This document shows positions 41,237 through 52,255 of a stretch of 64,000 nucleotides of DNA, piece after piece. Both the position numbers and the translations under genes were made by a program. The number at the start of each line of letters is the position of its first letter. Position 1 is the first letter of the stretch. The stretch spans positions 1 to 64,000 of the forward strand of contig NZ_AVCJ01000043.1 in the NCBI RefSeq assembly GCF_000743535.1. Direction: 5' to 3'. The notes beneath the pieces are model-generated. The model did no database searches, had not been told where the DNA came from, and saw only the letters and a list, made by a program, of their open reading frames with translations. The stretch comes from Arenimonas donghaensis DSM 18148 = HO3-R19. GTDB lineage: Bacteria > Pseudomonadota > Gammaproteobacteria > Xanthomonadales > Xanthomonadaceae.

Positions 41237-42232
41237 TCAGCCCTTGAAGGCCACGGTGTCGTCGCGAAGATCGTCGACCACCGCCTGCATGTCGGGCGGC
41301 ATCCCGACTTCGTTGGACACCGTCTCGCCGCTGGCCGGGTGCTTGAAGCTGAGCTTCTCGGCATGCAGGGCCTGGCGCCTGAAACCGTGCAGGCGTGCCA
41401 CCAGGGCTTCGGTGGCGGCCTTGGGCAGGCGGAAGGCGCCGCCATAGAGCGGGTCGCCGACGATCGGGTGGCGCACATGGGCCATGTGCACGCGGATCTG
41501 GTGGGTGCGGCCGGTTTCAAGCCGGCACTCGACCAGGGTGTGGGCGCGGAATTTCTCGCGCAGGCGGTAATGGGTGATGGCCTCGCGGCCGTTTTCCTTC
41601 ACCACGGCCATGCGCACCCGGTCGGTGGGATGCCGGCCGATGGGCGCGTTGACGGTGTTGCCGGCGACCATGCTGCCCTGCACCACCGCCAGGTACTGGC
41701 GATGCACTTCCCGGCCCGAGAGCTGTTCCACCAGCGAGGTGTGGGCGCGCAGGGTGCGTGCGACCACCATCAGGCCGGAGGTGTCCTTGTCGAGGCGATG
41801 CACGATGCCGGCGCGCGGGAGCTCGGCCATCCGCGGATCGAAGTGCAGCAGGGCATTGACCAGGGTGCCGCGGGGATTGCCGGCGCCGGGGTGCACCACC
41901 AGGCCGGCGGGCTTGTTGACCACCAGCACGTCCTCGTCCTGGTACACCAGGTCCAGGGCGATGGCTTCGGGCAGGGCGTGGGTTTCCACTTCCAGGCGCA
42001 CCGAGACCGTGACCGGCTCGCCGCCACGCACGGCTTCCTTGGGTTTGACCAGCCGGCCGTCGAGCAGGGCATCGCCGGACTTGACCCATTCGGTCAGCCG
42101 CGACCGGGAGAAATCCGGGAACAGCTCGGCCAGCACCTGGTCGAACCGGCGGCCTGCGGCCTCCAGGGGAATGCTGGCCTCGAGCAGCTCGCGCTCGTTT
42201 TCGTCGTTTTCGGGGGTCTGGTCGGGGGACAT
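41237..42232 (-). CDS. rluD: RluD, 23S rRNA pseudouridine synthase
   Basis: 331 residues from ATG 42232. S4 domain at about 28-80 ([26 protein letters not shown]) and the RluA-type catalytic domain with HRLDKDTSG, catalytic Asp about 148, and [11 protein letters not shown]. It modifies helix 69 of 23S rRNA (positions 1911, 1915, 1917 in E. coli) in the 50S subunit. It is divergent from bamD (112 nt apart), the conserved neighbour in this class. The reading frame is open upstream of the start into bamD antisense, which is not coding. Confidence 0.96.
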   Translation of the reverse strand: MSPDQTPENDENERELLEASIPLEAAGRRFDQVLAELFPDFSRSRLTEWVKSGDALLDGRLVKPKEAVRGGEPVTVSVRLEVETHALPEAIALDLVYQDEDVLVVNKPAGLVVHPGAGNPRGTLVNALLHFDPRMAELPRAGIVHRLDKDTSGLMVVARTLRAHTSLVEQLSGREVHRQYLAVVQGSMVAGNTVNAPIGRHPTDRVRMAVVKENGREAITHYRLREKFRAHTLVECRLETGRTHQIRVHMAHVRHPIVGDPLYGGAFRLPKAATEALVARLHGFRRQALHAEKLSFKHPASGETVSNEVGMPPDMQAVVDDLRDDTVAFKG

Positions 42233-42344
42233 GCGGGTTCCTGGGGCCGGCGGGAAGGGTCGGCCCCGGTTCATGGAGGCGACAGCGGGCTTTCCGGTAT
42301 TATCCCTGAACTTGCTGTCCGCAGCGTCCGAACCTGTTCCCCTG

Positions 42345-43181
42345 ATGACCCGACCGACCGGCCTGATCCGTATTTCCGCCCTTTTGGTGATGATGCTCGC
42401 CCTCACCGGCTGCAAGACCGTCGGTGGCTGGTTCGACGGCGACAAGGAAAAACCCACCGAATCCCTGCCGGTCGAAGAGATGTACCGGGTCGGCCAGGAT
42501 TCGATGAACCGCAACAACTGGAACCGCGCGGAGCTCTACTTCCAGCGCCTGGTTGCGCGCTTCCCCTACGGTGCCTACAGCGAACAGGCCCAGCTCGAGC
42601 TGGCCTACGTCCTGTACAAGCAGAGCAAGAACGAAGAAGCGACCTCGGCCGTCGACCGCTTCATCCGGACCTACCCGACCCACCGGCACATTGATTACGC
42701 CTATTACCTCAAGGCGCTGATCAACTTCGACCAGGGCCGGGCCACCCTGCTGCGCATCGCCAGGCAGGACATGGCCAAGCGCGACCTGGGTGCACCGACG
42801 CAATCGCTCAACGACTTCGCGGAAGTACTGCGCCGCTATCCCAACAGCCGCTACGCCGCGGATTCGCGCCAGCGCATGATCTACCTGCGCAACCTGCTGG
42901 CGCGGCACGAGATCCAGGTCGGCCTGTACTACCTGCAGCGCGACGCCTACGTGGCCGCGGCCAACCGCGGCAAGTACATCCTGCAGACCTACCCGCGCAG
43001 CGAGCACGAAGGCGATGCCCTGGCCCTGATGGCCTCGGCCTACACCGAGCTGGGCCAGGACGACCTGGCCGCCGACACCCGCAAGGTGCTCGAAGCCAAC
43101 TATCCGGACCATGACTACCTGGACGGCAACTGGCCGGACGGGCAGGGTTTCTTCAGCAAGATCAACCCGTTCTCGGACTGA
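42345..43181 (+). CDS. bamD: BamD, outer-membrane protein assembly lipoprotein
   Basis: 278 residues. Signal peptide with lipobox LALTGC. Mature part is a stack of TPR repeats ([80 protein letters not shown]). BamD is the essential partner of BamA in inserting beta-barrel proteins. The sequence around the ATG (CCCCTGATG) has no strong ribosome-binding site. A REP doublet follows 10 nt after the stop. Confidence 0.97.
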   Translation: MTRPTGLIRISALLVMMLALTGCKTVGGWFDGDKEKPTESLPVEEMYRVGQDSMNRNNWNRAELYFQRLVARFPYGAYSEQAQLELAYVLYKQSKNEEATSAVDRFIRTYPTHRHIDYAYYLKALINFDQGRATLLRIARQDMAKRDLGAPTQSLNDFAEVLRRYPNSRYAADSRQRMIYLRNLLARHEIQVGLYYLQRDAYVAAANRGKYILQTYPRSEHEGDALALMASAYTELGQDDLAADTRKVLEANYPDHDYLDGNWPDGQGFFSKINPFSD

Positions 43182-43191
43182 TCCGGGACCG

Positions 43192-43270
43192 TGTAGGAGC
43201 GCCTTCAGGCGCGAATCTTTTGACTTTGCCCTTGGCAAAGAAGAGATTCGCGCCTGAAGGCGCTCCTACA
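43192..43270. repeat. REP doublet (79 nt), family A
   Basis: Interior TTTTGACTTTGCCCTTGGCA. Fills the gap between the convergent bamD and nadE genes (10 nt from each), so it is probably a two-way terminator or mRNA end stabiliser. Matches the copy at 13173 at nearly every position. Confidence 0.92.
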
Positions 43271-43280
43271 TCCAAGGGGT

Positions 43281-44915
43281 CTAGTCGCGCCAGCGTGAGC
43301 TGATCGGGTAGCGGCGCTCGCGGCCGAACGCCCGGTGCGACACCTTCGGGCCCGGCGCCGACTGGCGGCGTTTCCACTCGTTGACGCGCACCAGGCGCAG
43401 CACGCGCTCCACGGTGCCGGCGTCGAAGCCTTCGGCGACGATCTCGTCCGGCGATAATTCCTGGTCGACGTAGCGCAGCAAGATGCCGTCGAGCACGTCG
43501 TAGGGCGGCAGGGAGTCCTGGTCGGTCTGGTTGTCGCGCAGTTCGGCCGAGGGCGGGCGCGTGATCACCTGCTCCGGGATAACCCGCGACCGGGCGTTGC
43601 GCCAGTGGCAGAGCGCCGTCACTTCGGTCTTGTACAGGTCCTTGATCGGCGCGAAGCCGCCGCACATGTCGCCGTAGATGGTCGCGTAGCCAACCGCGTA
43701 TTCGCTCTTGTTGCCGGTGGTGAGCAGCAGGCCGCCGAACTTGTTCGACAGCGCCATCAACAAGGCGCCGCGGCAGCGCGACTGCAGGTTTTCCTCGGCC
43801 ACGCCGGGCTCCTGGCCTTCGAACAGCGGTGCCAGCGCCTCCAGGAAACCTTCGAACGGGGCCTTGATCGGCAGGGTTTCCAGGCGGATGCCCAGCAGCC
43901 TGGCCTGTTCGTCGGCCAGGTCGTTGCTCAGGCCGGAGGTGTAGCGCGAAGGCAGGCGCACGGCGGTGACCTTGTCGGCGCCCAGCGCATCCACGGCCAG
44001 CGCCGCCACCAGGCCCGAATCGATGCCGCCCGAGAGCCCCAGCCAGACCGAGTCGAAACCGTTCTTGCCGCAATAGTCGCGGATGCCGCGGACCACGGCG
44101 CGCCAGGCCTGGGACTGCCAGGATTCGTCGTCCTCGGTCGCCCAGTGCACGCGGCTGAAGCGACCGCTGTCGGCGTCGAAATCGGCCACCAGCCAATGGT
44201 CGGCGAAGGCTTCGGCGGCATCGTGCAGGCTGCCGTCGGCGTCCACCAGCACCGAGGCGCCGTCAAAGACCAGCTCGTCCTGGCCGCCGACCACGTTCAG
44301 GTAGGCCAGGCCGACGCCGGTTTCCTGCACCCGCATTTCCAGCAAGCGGTCGCGCTTGGCGGTCTTGCCGCGTTCGAAGGGCGAGGCATTGGGCACCAGC
44401 ACCAGCTTCGCCCCCAGGGCCGCGGTGTCGGCCAGCGGCTCGGCGAACCACAGGTCCTCGCAGATCACCAGGCCCACCGGCACGCCCTTGACCTCGAAGC
44501 AGCAGGCGCCGCCGTCCGGGTCGACGTCGAAGTACCGGCGTTCGTCGAACACGGCGTAGTTGGGAAGTTCGCGCTTGCGGTAGGTCAGCGCCACCTTGCC
44601 GTCGCGCAGCACGCTGGCGGCGTTGTAGACGATCGACCCGGCCGCCTGCGGCCAGCCGACCACCGCGACGATGCCGCGGCAAGCCTTGGCGAGCCCGGCC
44701 AGGGCTTCCTCGCAGGCCTGCAGGAAGGCCGGCCGGTGCACCAGGTCCTCGGGCGGGTAGCCGCTGAGCGCCAGCTCGGGGAACAGCACGATGTCGGCCC
44801 CGTGCACGTCCCGGGCTTCGGCGACCCAGGCCGCCATGCGCGCGGCGTTGCCGGCGACGTCGCCCACGGGGAAGTCGAACTGGGCCAGGGCGATGCGGAG
44901 GGTCGGGCTGGACAT
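43281..44915 (-). CDS. nadE: NadE, glutamine-dependent NAD+ synthetase
   Basis: 544 residues from ATG 44915; a GTG three codons earlier is also in frame. Two domains. Residues 1-260: nitrilase-type glutaminase with the E-K-C triad, E47 in LFPELALSGYPPED, K114 in YRKRELPNY, C152 in VICEDLWF. Residues 270-544: ATP-PPase synthetase with LSGGIDSGL (295-300), RSRVIPEQVITRPPSAEL and the closing SPDEIVAEGFD. Catalyses nicotinate adenine dinucleotide plus Gln plus ATP to NAD+. Stands alone, upstream of an OafA-like gene on the same strand. Confidence 0.96.
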   Translation of the reverse strand: MSSPTLRIALAQFDFPVGDVAGNAARMAAWVAEARDVHGADIVLFPELALSGYPPEDLVHRPAFLQACEEALAGLAKACRGIVAVVGWPQAAGSIVYNAASVLRDGKVALTYRKRELPNYAVFDERRYFDVDPDGGACCFEVKGVPVGLVICEDLWFAEPLADTAALGAKLVLVPNASPFERGKTAKRDRLLEMRVQETGVGLAYLNVVGGQDELVFDGASVLVDADGSLHDAAEAFADHWLVADFDADSGRFSRVHWATEDDESWQSQAWRAVVRGIRDYCGKNGFDSVWLGLSGGIDSGLVAALAVDALGADKVTAVRLPSRYTSGLSNDLADEQARLLGIRLETLPIKAPFEGFLEALAPLFEGQEPGVAEENLQSRCRGALLMALSNKFGGLLLTTGNKSEYAVGYATIYGDMCGGFAPIKDLYKTEVTALCHWRNARSRVIPEQVITRPPSAELRDNQTDQDSLPPYDVLDGILLRYVDQELSPDEIVAEGFDAGTVERVLRLVRVNEWKRRQSAPGPKVSHRAFGRERRYPISSRWRD

Positions 44916-44940
44916 GGGCACCACCGTTGCGAACTGCGGC

Positions 44941-46884
44941 CTATTCTACGACGCCTTCGGGCCCGTCCTTGCCGTCGGCCAGGGCGTGTTCGAGGCGTCG
45001 TGCGAACGCCGGCGCCAGGTCCATCACGTAACCGGCGTTGAGATGCTGGTCGTCCCGGAAAGTGATGTGGCCACGCACCAAGCCGTCGCAGCGACCGTCC
45101 GGACAGACCAGGTCGTTCATCTCGACCAGGCCCGTGCCCGGCACCGAGGCCACCGCCGCGCGCAGCGAATCCACCGCGCCGCCGGGCCGCGGCTCGGCCA
45201 GGGGCTCCGTGCACGCAGGCGCCACCAGCACGCCGTCCTGCAACCGGCCCTGGGCAATCAGGCAAATCGGATTGTGGTAGCCCAGCAGGGGCGTCGGGGC
45301 GATGACCGCCACCGGACGGCCGGGCGCACCCAGGGCGAGGAGCATGCGCCGCGTGCCCTCGCGCCATTGTTCGGCGCTGAAGGGATAACGACTCGACCCG
45401 ATCACCACCAGCGCCGGCTTGCGCGCCTGCACGTATTGCACCGCGGCCTTGCGCCATTGTTCGCAGACGGTGAAACGCTGGTTGATCCGCTCGTAGAAAT
45501 ACGGCTCGTCGACGATCGGACAGGCCGACTTGGTCAGCACCACCACCTTCAGGCCGCGCTGCCTGGCGACCTGTTCGATCGCCGGCAGCCATTGGGCACC
45601 GACGCTGTCGCCGATGAACACCAGCACCCCGCTGGCGTCGTCCGGCCCCGCGAGCTCACAGGGCACCAGCTCCGCCGAGTAGTACCAGCGGTCGCACTCG
45701 GGACGGCCCTGGATGGACGGCACGAAGATCCGCGAGCGCACCAGCGCGTCGATTTCGGCGCGGGCGTGTTCCTGCTGCCCGCGCAGCGGCCAGGCGGCCA
45801 GCTGCAGCAGGCCCGCGACGACCAGGCAAGCCAGTACGGCCAGGCCCACCGCCCGGCGCGGATGTTCGCGCCGGCGCCGGAACGGTTGCTCGACGTACGC
45901 ATAGCTGGCCAGGCTGACCAGCAGCGACGCCAGCACCAGGCCCAGGCCCAGCCAGGGGCCGGGTGTTCCCAGGCCCATCGCCGGAAGGAACAGCAGGAAC
46001 GGCCAATGCCACAGGTACCAGCTGTAGGAAACCTTGCCCGGCAGGCGCAGCGCCCGTGATCCCAGCACCGACGCCACCCGGCCCTGCGGCCCGCAGGTGG
46101 CCAGCAACAGGCAGGCCGCGCCCAGCGTCGGCAGCAGCGCATCCAGGCCCGGATAGGGACGGGTGCCGTCGATCCACCACATCGCCGCGCCCAGCAGCAG
46201 CACGCCGATGACCCCGAACACATCGGGCGAATGCCGCCAGCCGTCCTGGCGGCTGGCATATCGATAGGCCAGGCCACCCAGGGCCAGCTGCCAGAGCCGC
46301 GACGGCATCAGGTAGTACGCCGCGTTCGCGTCCCAGGCCAGGATTGCCAGGCTGGCGGCGAACCCCAGCAGGGACAGTCCCGCCAGCCAGCGCATGCCCG
46401 TGCCGCCCAGGCGCCACGCCACCACGACGACCAGCGGCCAGAGCAGGTAGAACTGTTCTTCCACGCCCAGCGACCAGGTGTGCAGGAACAGGCTGTCGTT
46501 GGCCGCCGCGCCGAAATAGTCGAAGCCGGCGAAGGCGAAATACAGGTTCGACGACCACAGCACCGCCCAGAACGCCGACGCCAGGTGCACGTCCAGCGCC
46601 GCCGCCGGCAGTCGCCACAGGGCCAGGCCGGCCACGACGACGATCATCAGCAGGGCGGCGGGCGCCAGCCGGCGGGCGCGGCGGGCGAAGAAGGCCCAGT
46701 AGTCGACCCGGCCGGTCGCGTCCAGTTCCTGGGTCAGCAGGCCGGTGATGAGGAAGCCGGAAATGACGAAGAACACATCCACGCCGATGAAGCCGGCGGA
46801 CAGGCCCGGCACGCCGGCGTGGGCCAGCACCACGAGCCCGATCGCAACGCCGCGCAACCCTTCGATGCCTGGATTGAACTTCAC
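44941..46884 (-). CDS. OafA-like acyltransferase-3 fused to SGNH domain
   Basis: 647 residues from GTG 46884, preceded by GGAAGGGGG; an upstream GTG at 46911 is in frame but lies inside the sucCD terminator, so it is less likely. Acyltransferase-3 domain (about 1-370, ten or so transmembrane helices): candidate acyl-transfer His in VLAHAGVPGLSAGFIGVDVFF, FFARRARRLAPA and HTWSLGVEEQFYLLWP. Periplasmic SGNH domain (about 410-640): GDSVGAQWLP with the nucleophile Ser and DDQHLNAGY with the Asp/His pair. Such fusions O-acetylate O-antigen, peptidoglycan or exopolysaccharide. The acceptor is unknown. Confidence 0.9.
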   Translation of the reverse strand: MKFNPGIEGLRGVAIGLVVLAHAGVPGLSAGFIGVDVFFVISGFLITGLLTQELDATGRVDYWAFFARRARRLAPAALLMIVVVAGLALWRLPAAALDVHLASAFWAVLWSSNLYFAFAGFDYFGAAANDSLFLHTWSLGVEEQFYLLWPLVVVVAWRLGGTGMRWLAGLSLLGFAASLAILAWDANAAYYLMPSRLWQLALGGLAYRYASRQDGWRHSPDVFGVIGVLLLGAAMWWIDGTRPYPGLDALLPTLGAACLLLATCGPQGRVASVLGSRALRLPGKVSYSWYLWHWPFLLFLPAMGLGTPGPWLGLGLVLASLLVSLASYAYVEQPFRRRREHPRRAVGLAVLACLVVAGLLQLAAWPLRGQQEHARAEIDALVRSRIFVPSIQGRPECDRWYYSAELVPCELAGPDDASGVLVFIGDSVGAQWLPAIEQVARQRGLKVVVLTKSACPIVDEPYFYERINQRFTVCEQWRKAAVQYVQARKPALVVIGSSRYPFSAEQWREGTRRMLLALGAPGRPVAVIAPTPLLGYHNPICLIAQGRLQDGVLVAPACTEPLAEPRPGGAVDSLRAAVASVPGTGLVEMNDLVCPDGRCDGLVRGHITFRDDQHLNAGYVMDLAPAFARRLEHALADGKDGPEGVVE

Positions 46885-46907
46885 CCTGCCCCCTTCCCTT
46901 GCCCCGG

Positions 46908-46938
46908 ACACAACAAGGGCCGCACATGGCGGCCCTTG
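46908..46938 (-). terminator. rho-independent terminator of sucCD
   Basis: On the minus strand a perfect 10-bp stem CAAGGGCCGC / GCGGCCCTTG with a 5-nt loop, followed by TTGTTGTGTCC. It begins 53 nt after the sucD stop. Confidence 0.8.
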
Positions 46939-46990
46939 CTGGACTGCGTCACCCGGAGCTTACTGCATGCCCCGGGGATGGCTGCCGGGA

Positions 46991-47866
46991 TTACTTCTTG
47001 AGCTTGGCGGCGATCGCCGCGCCCAGGTCGCCCGGCGACTTGACCGTGGTGACGCCGGCCTTTTCCAGGGCCTCGAACTTGCCGGCCGCGGTGCCCTTGC
47101 CGCCGGAGGCGATGGCGCCGGCATGGCCCATGCGCTTGCCGGCCGGTGCCGAGGCACCGGCGATGAAGCCGACCACGGGCTTGGTGACGTATTCGGCGAT
47201 GAACTCGGCCGCTTCTTCCTCGGCGGTGCCGCCGATCTCGCCGACCAGGATGATGCCCTCGGTCTGCGGGTCGTCCTGGAACAGCTTCAGGGCGTCGATG
47301 AAGTTGGTGCCGTTGATCGGGTCGCCGCCGATGCCGATGCAGGTGGACTGGCCCAGGCCGGCGTCGGTGGTCTGCTTCACGGCTTCATAGGTGAGCGTGC
47401 CCGAACGCGAGACGATGCCGACCTTGCCCGGCATGTGGATGTGGCCCGGCATGATGCCGATCTTGCACTCGCCCGGGGTGATCACGCCGGGGCAGTTGGG
47501 GCCGACCAGCACGACGTCGTCGTAACTGGCCAGGGCGTTCTTGACCCGCAGCATGTCCAGCACCGGGATGCCTTCGGTGATGCAGACGATGACCCGGATG
47601 CCGGCGTCGGCCGCTTCCAGGATGGCGTCGGCCGCGAACGGCGGCGGCACGTAGATGACCGAGGCGTCGGCGCCGGTTTCATCGACGGCTTCGCGCACGG
47701 TATTGAAGACCGGCAGGCCGATATGGGTGCTGCCACCCTTGCCCGGGGTGACGCCGCCGACGACCTTGGTGCCGTAGTCGAGCATCTGCTCGGCGTGGAA
47801 GGTGCCCTGCTGGCCGGTGAAGCCCTGGACGATGACCTTGGTGTTCTTGTTGACCAAAACGCTCAT
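46991..47866 (-). CDS. sucD: SucD, succinyl-CoA synthetase alpha subunit
   Basis: 291 residues. CoA-binding Rossmann domain ([14 protein letters not shown] near residues 11-24) and the ligase domain with the phosphorylated His248 in [10 protein letters not shown]. Together with SucC makes succinate, CoA and nucleoside triphosphate in the citric acid cycle. 18 nt after sucC; ends at the terminator at 46908-46938. sucDC beside pilSR is a known xanthomonad arrangement. Confidence 0.98.
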   Translation of the reverse strand: MSVLVNKNTKVIVQGFTGQQGTFHAEQMLDYGTKVVGGVTPGKGGSTHIGLPVFNTVREAVDETGADASVIYVPPPFAADAILEAADAGIRVIVCITEGIPVLDMLRVKNALASYDDVVLVGPNCPGVITPGECKIGIMPGHIHMPGKVGIVSRSGTLTYEAVKQTTDAGLGQSTCIGIGGDPINGTNFIDALKLFQDDPQTEGIILVGEIGGTAEEEAAEFIAEYVTKPVVGFIAGASAPAGKRMGHAGAIASGGKGTAAGKFEALEKAGVTTVKSPGDLGAAIAAKLKK

Positions 47867-47884
47867 GGATAGATGTCCTTGGGA

Positions 47885-49045
<1,161 letters not shown>

Positions 49046-49160
49046 GCCGATACCTGTATGGGAAGGGGGTCGCGAACGGGGGCGGTATTGTCGCCGACCC
49101 GGCCACCCCAACGCAAAAGCGACTGCGCTTGACAGCCGGCCGCGAGGCATACTGGGCGCC

Positions 49161-50795
49161 ATGGCCCCCGCCTCCCGCAAATCGCCCGGCCCCAGCCCCC
49201 AGCGCCGCGAGCTCTATTTCTTCAGCCTCTGGCGAATGCTGGAGGCGTCCCTGCTGGCCCTGGTCGCGTTCAGCCCGGCCGGGGAATACCTGCTGCAGGT
49301 CCGCCAGCCGGCGCTGCTGCAGTCGGTGGTGGTGCTGTACCTGGTGGCCGCGGTCACCTTGCTGGTGGCCGGCTACCGCAGCGACCTGCCGCCGTCGCGG
49401 CAGGCGGCGATCGGCCTGGGCATCGACCTCGCGGTGGCCGCGGCGGTATTCACCACCACCTCGGGCAGCCAGGGCGGCGTGGCGCTGCTGCTCCTGTTCA
49501 ACATCGGCGCCGGCGCGCTCATCCTGCCCCAGCGCGCGGGCCTGGGTTTCGCCCTGGCGGCCTGCCTGGTGGTGCTGCTCGACAGCCTCTACACCCGCAC
49601 GGTGGACCTCGCCAATGCCCGGCCGCTGGCCGAGTCGGTGATGTTCTCGGTGACCTACCTGGCGACGGCGGTGTTGTGCGAACTGCTCAGCCGGCAGGTG
49701 CTCGAATCGCAGGCCCTGGCCGAACAGCGCGGCGAGGAACTGGCCAACCAGGCCGAGATCAACGAACTGGTGATCCGGCGCATGCGCACCGGCATCCTGG
49801 TGGTGGACGGCGAACACCGGGTCAAGGTGTGCAACGAAGCCGCCTGGGGGCTGCTGGGCAAACCGTCCCCCGACCGCCGCCAGCTGGCCGACATCGCCAT
49901 GGGCCTGCACCGGGCTCTGCTGGCCTGGCGCCAGGGCCGTGGCGAGATCCCCAAGGCCATGACCCTGGGCGACGGCACGCCGGAGGTATTGCCGCGCTTC
50001 GTCTCGCTGAGCCTCACCGACAACCTGTTCCTGATCTTCCTCGACGACAGCCGCCTGTACTCGAACCGGGCCGAGGAACTGACCCTGGCGACCCTGGGCC
50101 GGCTGTCGGCCTCGATCGCCCACGAGATCCGCAACCCGCTGGCGGCGATCATGTATTCGGTGCAGCTGCTGGAGGAAACCGCCGAACTCCCCGAGGCGGA
50201 CCAGCGCCTGCTCGAGATCATCCACACCCAGTGCCAGCGCATGAACGGCATCGTCCAGGACATCCTGGGCCTGGCCCGGCGCGAGCGCAGCCAGCCCGAG
50301 TCGATCGACATCAGCCGGTTCGCCCGCCGTTTCGTCGACGAGTACCGGGCCAGCCATCCGCTGGAAACCGACGTGCTGCAGTCGGTCAGCGAGCGCAGCG
50401 TGCTGGCCATGGCCGACCCGCGCCACCTGCACCAGGTACTGACCATCCTGGTGCAGAACGCCCTGACCTACGGCCGCATGCCCGGCGAACCGGCCAAGGT
50501 GACCGTGGCCGTGCGCAGCGCCCCGCCGGGCGCGCCGCCCGAACTGAACGTCATCGACCGCGGCCCCGGCATCCCGGCCCCGGTGGCGTCCCAGATATTC
50601 ACCCCGTTCTATACGACCAGCGAGCACGGCACCGGACTGGGCCTGTACATCGCACAGCAGCTTTGCGAGGCCAACCAGTGCAGCCTGAGCTACCAGCCGG
50701 TGCCTGGCGGCGGCAGCTGCTTCCGCATCATCCTGCCGCCCGGCATGACGCTGATGCAGGACGATGCCAGCCCCGGACGGCTAAATCTGGCCTGA
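49161..50795 (+). CDS. pilS: PilS, sensor kinase of the PilSR pilin system
   Basis: 544 residues from ATG 49161. Six-helix membrane sensor (about 25-190: [20 protein letters not shown] to [14 protein letters not shown]), a PAS-like cytoplasmic domain ([28 protein letters not shown]), H-box [17 protein letters not shown]-box VQNALTYG, G-boxes DRGPGIP and GTGLGLYIA. In Pseudomonas PilS senses pilin in the membrane and controls PilR; the six-helix sensor is the same. Divergent from sucC. Confidence 0.95.
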   Translation: MAPASRKSPGPSPQRRELYFFSLWRMLEASLLALVAFSPAGEYLLQVRQPALLQSVVVLYLVAAVTLLVAGYRSDLPPSRQAAIGLGIDLAVAAAVFTTTSGSQGGVALLLLFNIGAGALILPQRAGLGFALAACLVVLLDSLYTRTVDLANARPLAESVMFSVTYLATAVLCELLSRQVLESQALAEQRGEELANQAEINELVIRRMRTGILVVDGEHRVKVCNEAAWGLLGKPSPDRRQLADIAMGLHRALLAWRQGRGEIPKAMTLGDGTPEVLPRFVSLSLTDNLFLIFLDDSRLYSNRAEELTLATLGRLSASIAHEIRNPLAAIMYSVQLLEETAELPEADQRLLEIIHTQCQRMNGIVQDILGLARRERSQPESIDISRFARRFVDEYRASHPLETDVLQSVSERSVLAMADPRHLHQVLTILVQNALTYGRMPGEPAKVTVAVRSAPPGAPPELNVIDRGPGIPAPVASQIFTPFYTTSEHGTGLGLYIAQQLCEANQCSLSYQPVPGGGSCFRIILPPGMTLMQDDASPGRLNLA

Positions 50796-50845
50796 ACGGC
50801 TTGGCTTGGGCTAATGTGTAGGCGTCCCCAGCCCCCCGAACCCGC

Positions 50846-52231
50846 ATGGCTATTGCCCGCAGCGCCCTGGTAGTAGATGACGAACGCGACATCCGGGAGC
50901 TGCTTGTCCTGACCCTGGGCCGCATGGGCCTGAGGGTGGACACGGCAGCCGACCTGTCGTCCGCGCGGGCCCAGCTCGCCCAGGGAAGCTACGACCTGTG
51001 CCTGACCGACATGCGCCTGCCCGACGGTTCGGGCCAGGAGCTGATCGAACACATCGCGCAAAAGTACGCTGACATCCCGGTGGCGATGATCACCGCCTTC
51101 GGCAACGTCGAAGCGGCGGTGACCGCGCTCAAGGCCGGCGCCTTCGACTTCGTCACCAAACCCGTCGACCTGGCGGTGCTCAGGCGCCTGGTGCAGCACG
51201 CGCTGGACCTGAACCAGCAGCGCAAGTCGGCCCCGGCCAGCGCCCGCTTGCTGGGTGATTCGCCGCGCATGCAGCAGCTTCGCCAGACCATCCAGCGCGT
51301 CGCGCGCAGCCAGGCGCCGGTTTACATCAGCGGTGAGTCGGGCGTCGGCAAGGAACTGGTGGCCCGGCTGATCCACGAACAGGGGTCGCGCGCCGGCGGC
51401 AGCTTCGTGCCGGTCAACTGCGGCGCGATCCCCTCCGAGCTGATGGAAAGCGAGCTCTTCGGCCACAAGAAGGGCAGCTTCACCGGCGCCCATGCCGACA
51501 AGGAAGGCCTGTTCCAGGCCGCCCAGGGCGGCACCCTGTTCCTGGACGAGGTCGCCGAGCTGCCGCTGCACATGCAGGTGAAGCTGCTGCGCGTGATCCA
51601 GGAAAAATCCGTGCGGCCGGTCGGCGCGCCGGCCGAGCTGCCGGTGGACGTGCGCATCCTGTCGGCCACGCACAAGAACCTGGCCAAGCTGGTCGAGGAC
51701 GGCAAGTTCCGCCAGGACCTTTATTACCGCATCAACGTGATCGAACTGGCGGTGCCGCCGCTGCGCCAGCGCCGCGAGGACATTGCGCAGCTGGCCGAAG
51801 CCATCCTCAAGCGCCTGGCCGGTGAAACCGCCGACAAGCTGCCGACGCTGAGCGAAGAAGCCGAAGCCGCGCTCACCGCCTACCCGTTCCCGGGCAACGT
51901 GCGCGAACTGGAGAACATCCTCGAGCGCGCCGTCGCCCTCTGCGACGGCCAGAGCATCGAGGTCTCCGACCTCTACCTGCCGGAAGTCGACAGCCTGATC
52001 GGGCTGGAAGCCGACATGCCGCTGCGCCCGGTCGCCGCCGCGCCCTCGCCCGCCGTGCCCGCCGGCCTGGCCGACGGCACCGCCCTGCCCGACGCGATCG
52101 AGCAGATGGAGCGCGAAACCATCCAGAAGGCGCTGGAAGCCAACCGCTACAACAAGACCAAGACGGCCGCGCAGCTGGGCATCACCTTCCGGGCGCTGCG
52201 CTACAAGCTGAAGAAACTCGAGATGGAGTAA
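50846..52231 (+). CDS. pilR: PilR, sigma-54 response regulator of pilin transcription
   Basis: 461 residues. Receiver domain with phospho-acceptor Asp near 55 (LTDMRLPDGSG) and Lys in VTKPVD; AAA+ domain with GESGVGKE, GSFTGAHADKEG (the sigma-54 contact loop, GSFTGA rather than GAFTGA) and GTLFLDEVAEL; C-terminal Fis-type HTH (ANRYNKTKTAAQLGITFRAL). It should activate the sigma-54 promoter found before pilA1. 50 nt after pilS, convergent with the next gene. Confidence 0.96.
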   Translation: MAIARSALVVDDERDIRELLVLTLGRMGLRVDTAADLSSARAQLAQGSYDLCLTDMRLPDGSGQELIEHIAQKYADIPVAMITAFGNVEAAVTALKAGAFDFVTKPVDLAVLRRLVQHALDLNQQRKSAPASARLLGDSPRMQQLRQTIQRVARSQAPVYISGESGVGKELVARLIHEQGSRAGGSFVPVNCGAIPSELMESELFGHKKGSFTGAHADKEGLFQAAQGGTLFLDEVAELPLHMQVKLLRVIQEKSVRPVGAPAELPVDVRILSATHKNLAKLVEDGKFRQDLYYRINVIELAVPPLRQRREDIAQLAEAILKRLAGETADKLPTLSEEAEAALTAYPFPGNVRELENILERAVALCDGQSIEVSDLYLPEVDSLIGLEADMPLRPVAAAPSPAVPAGLADGTALPDAIEQMERETIQKALEANRYNKTKTAAQLGITFRALRYKLKKLEME

Positions 52232-52255
52232 GGCCGGCGCGCCGCCGGCCCCCGC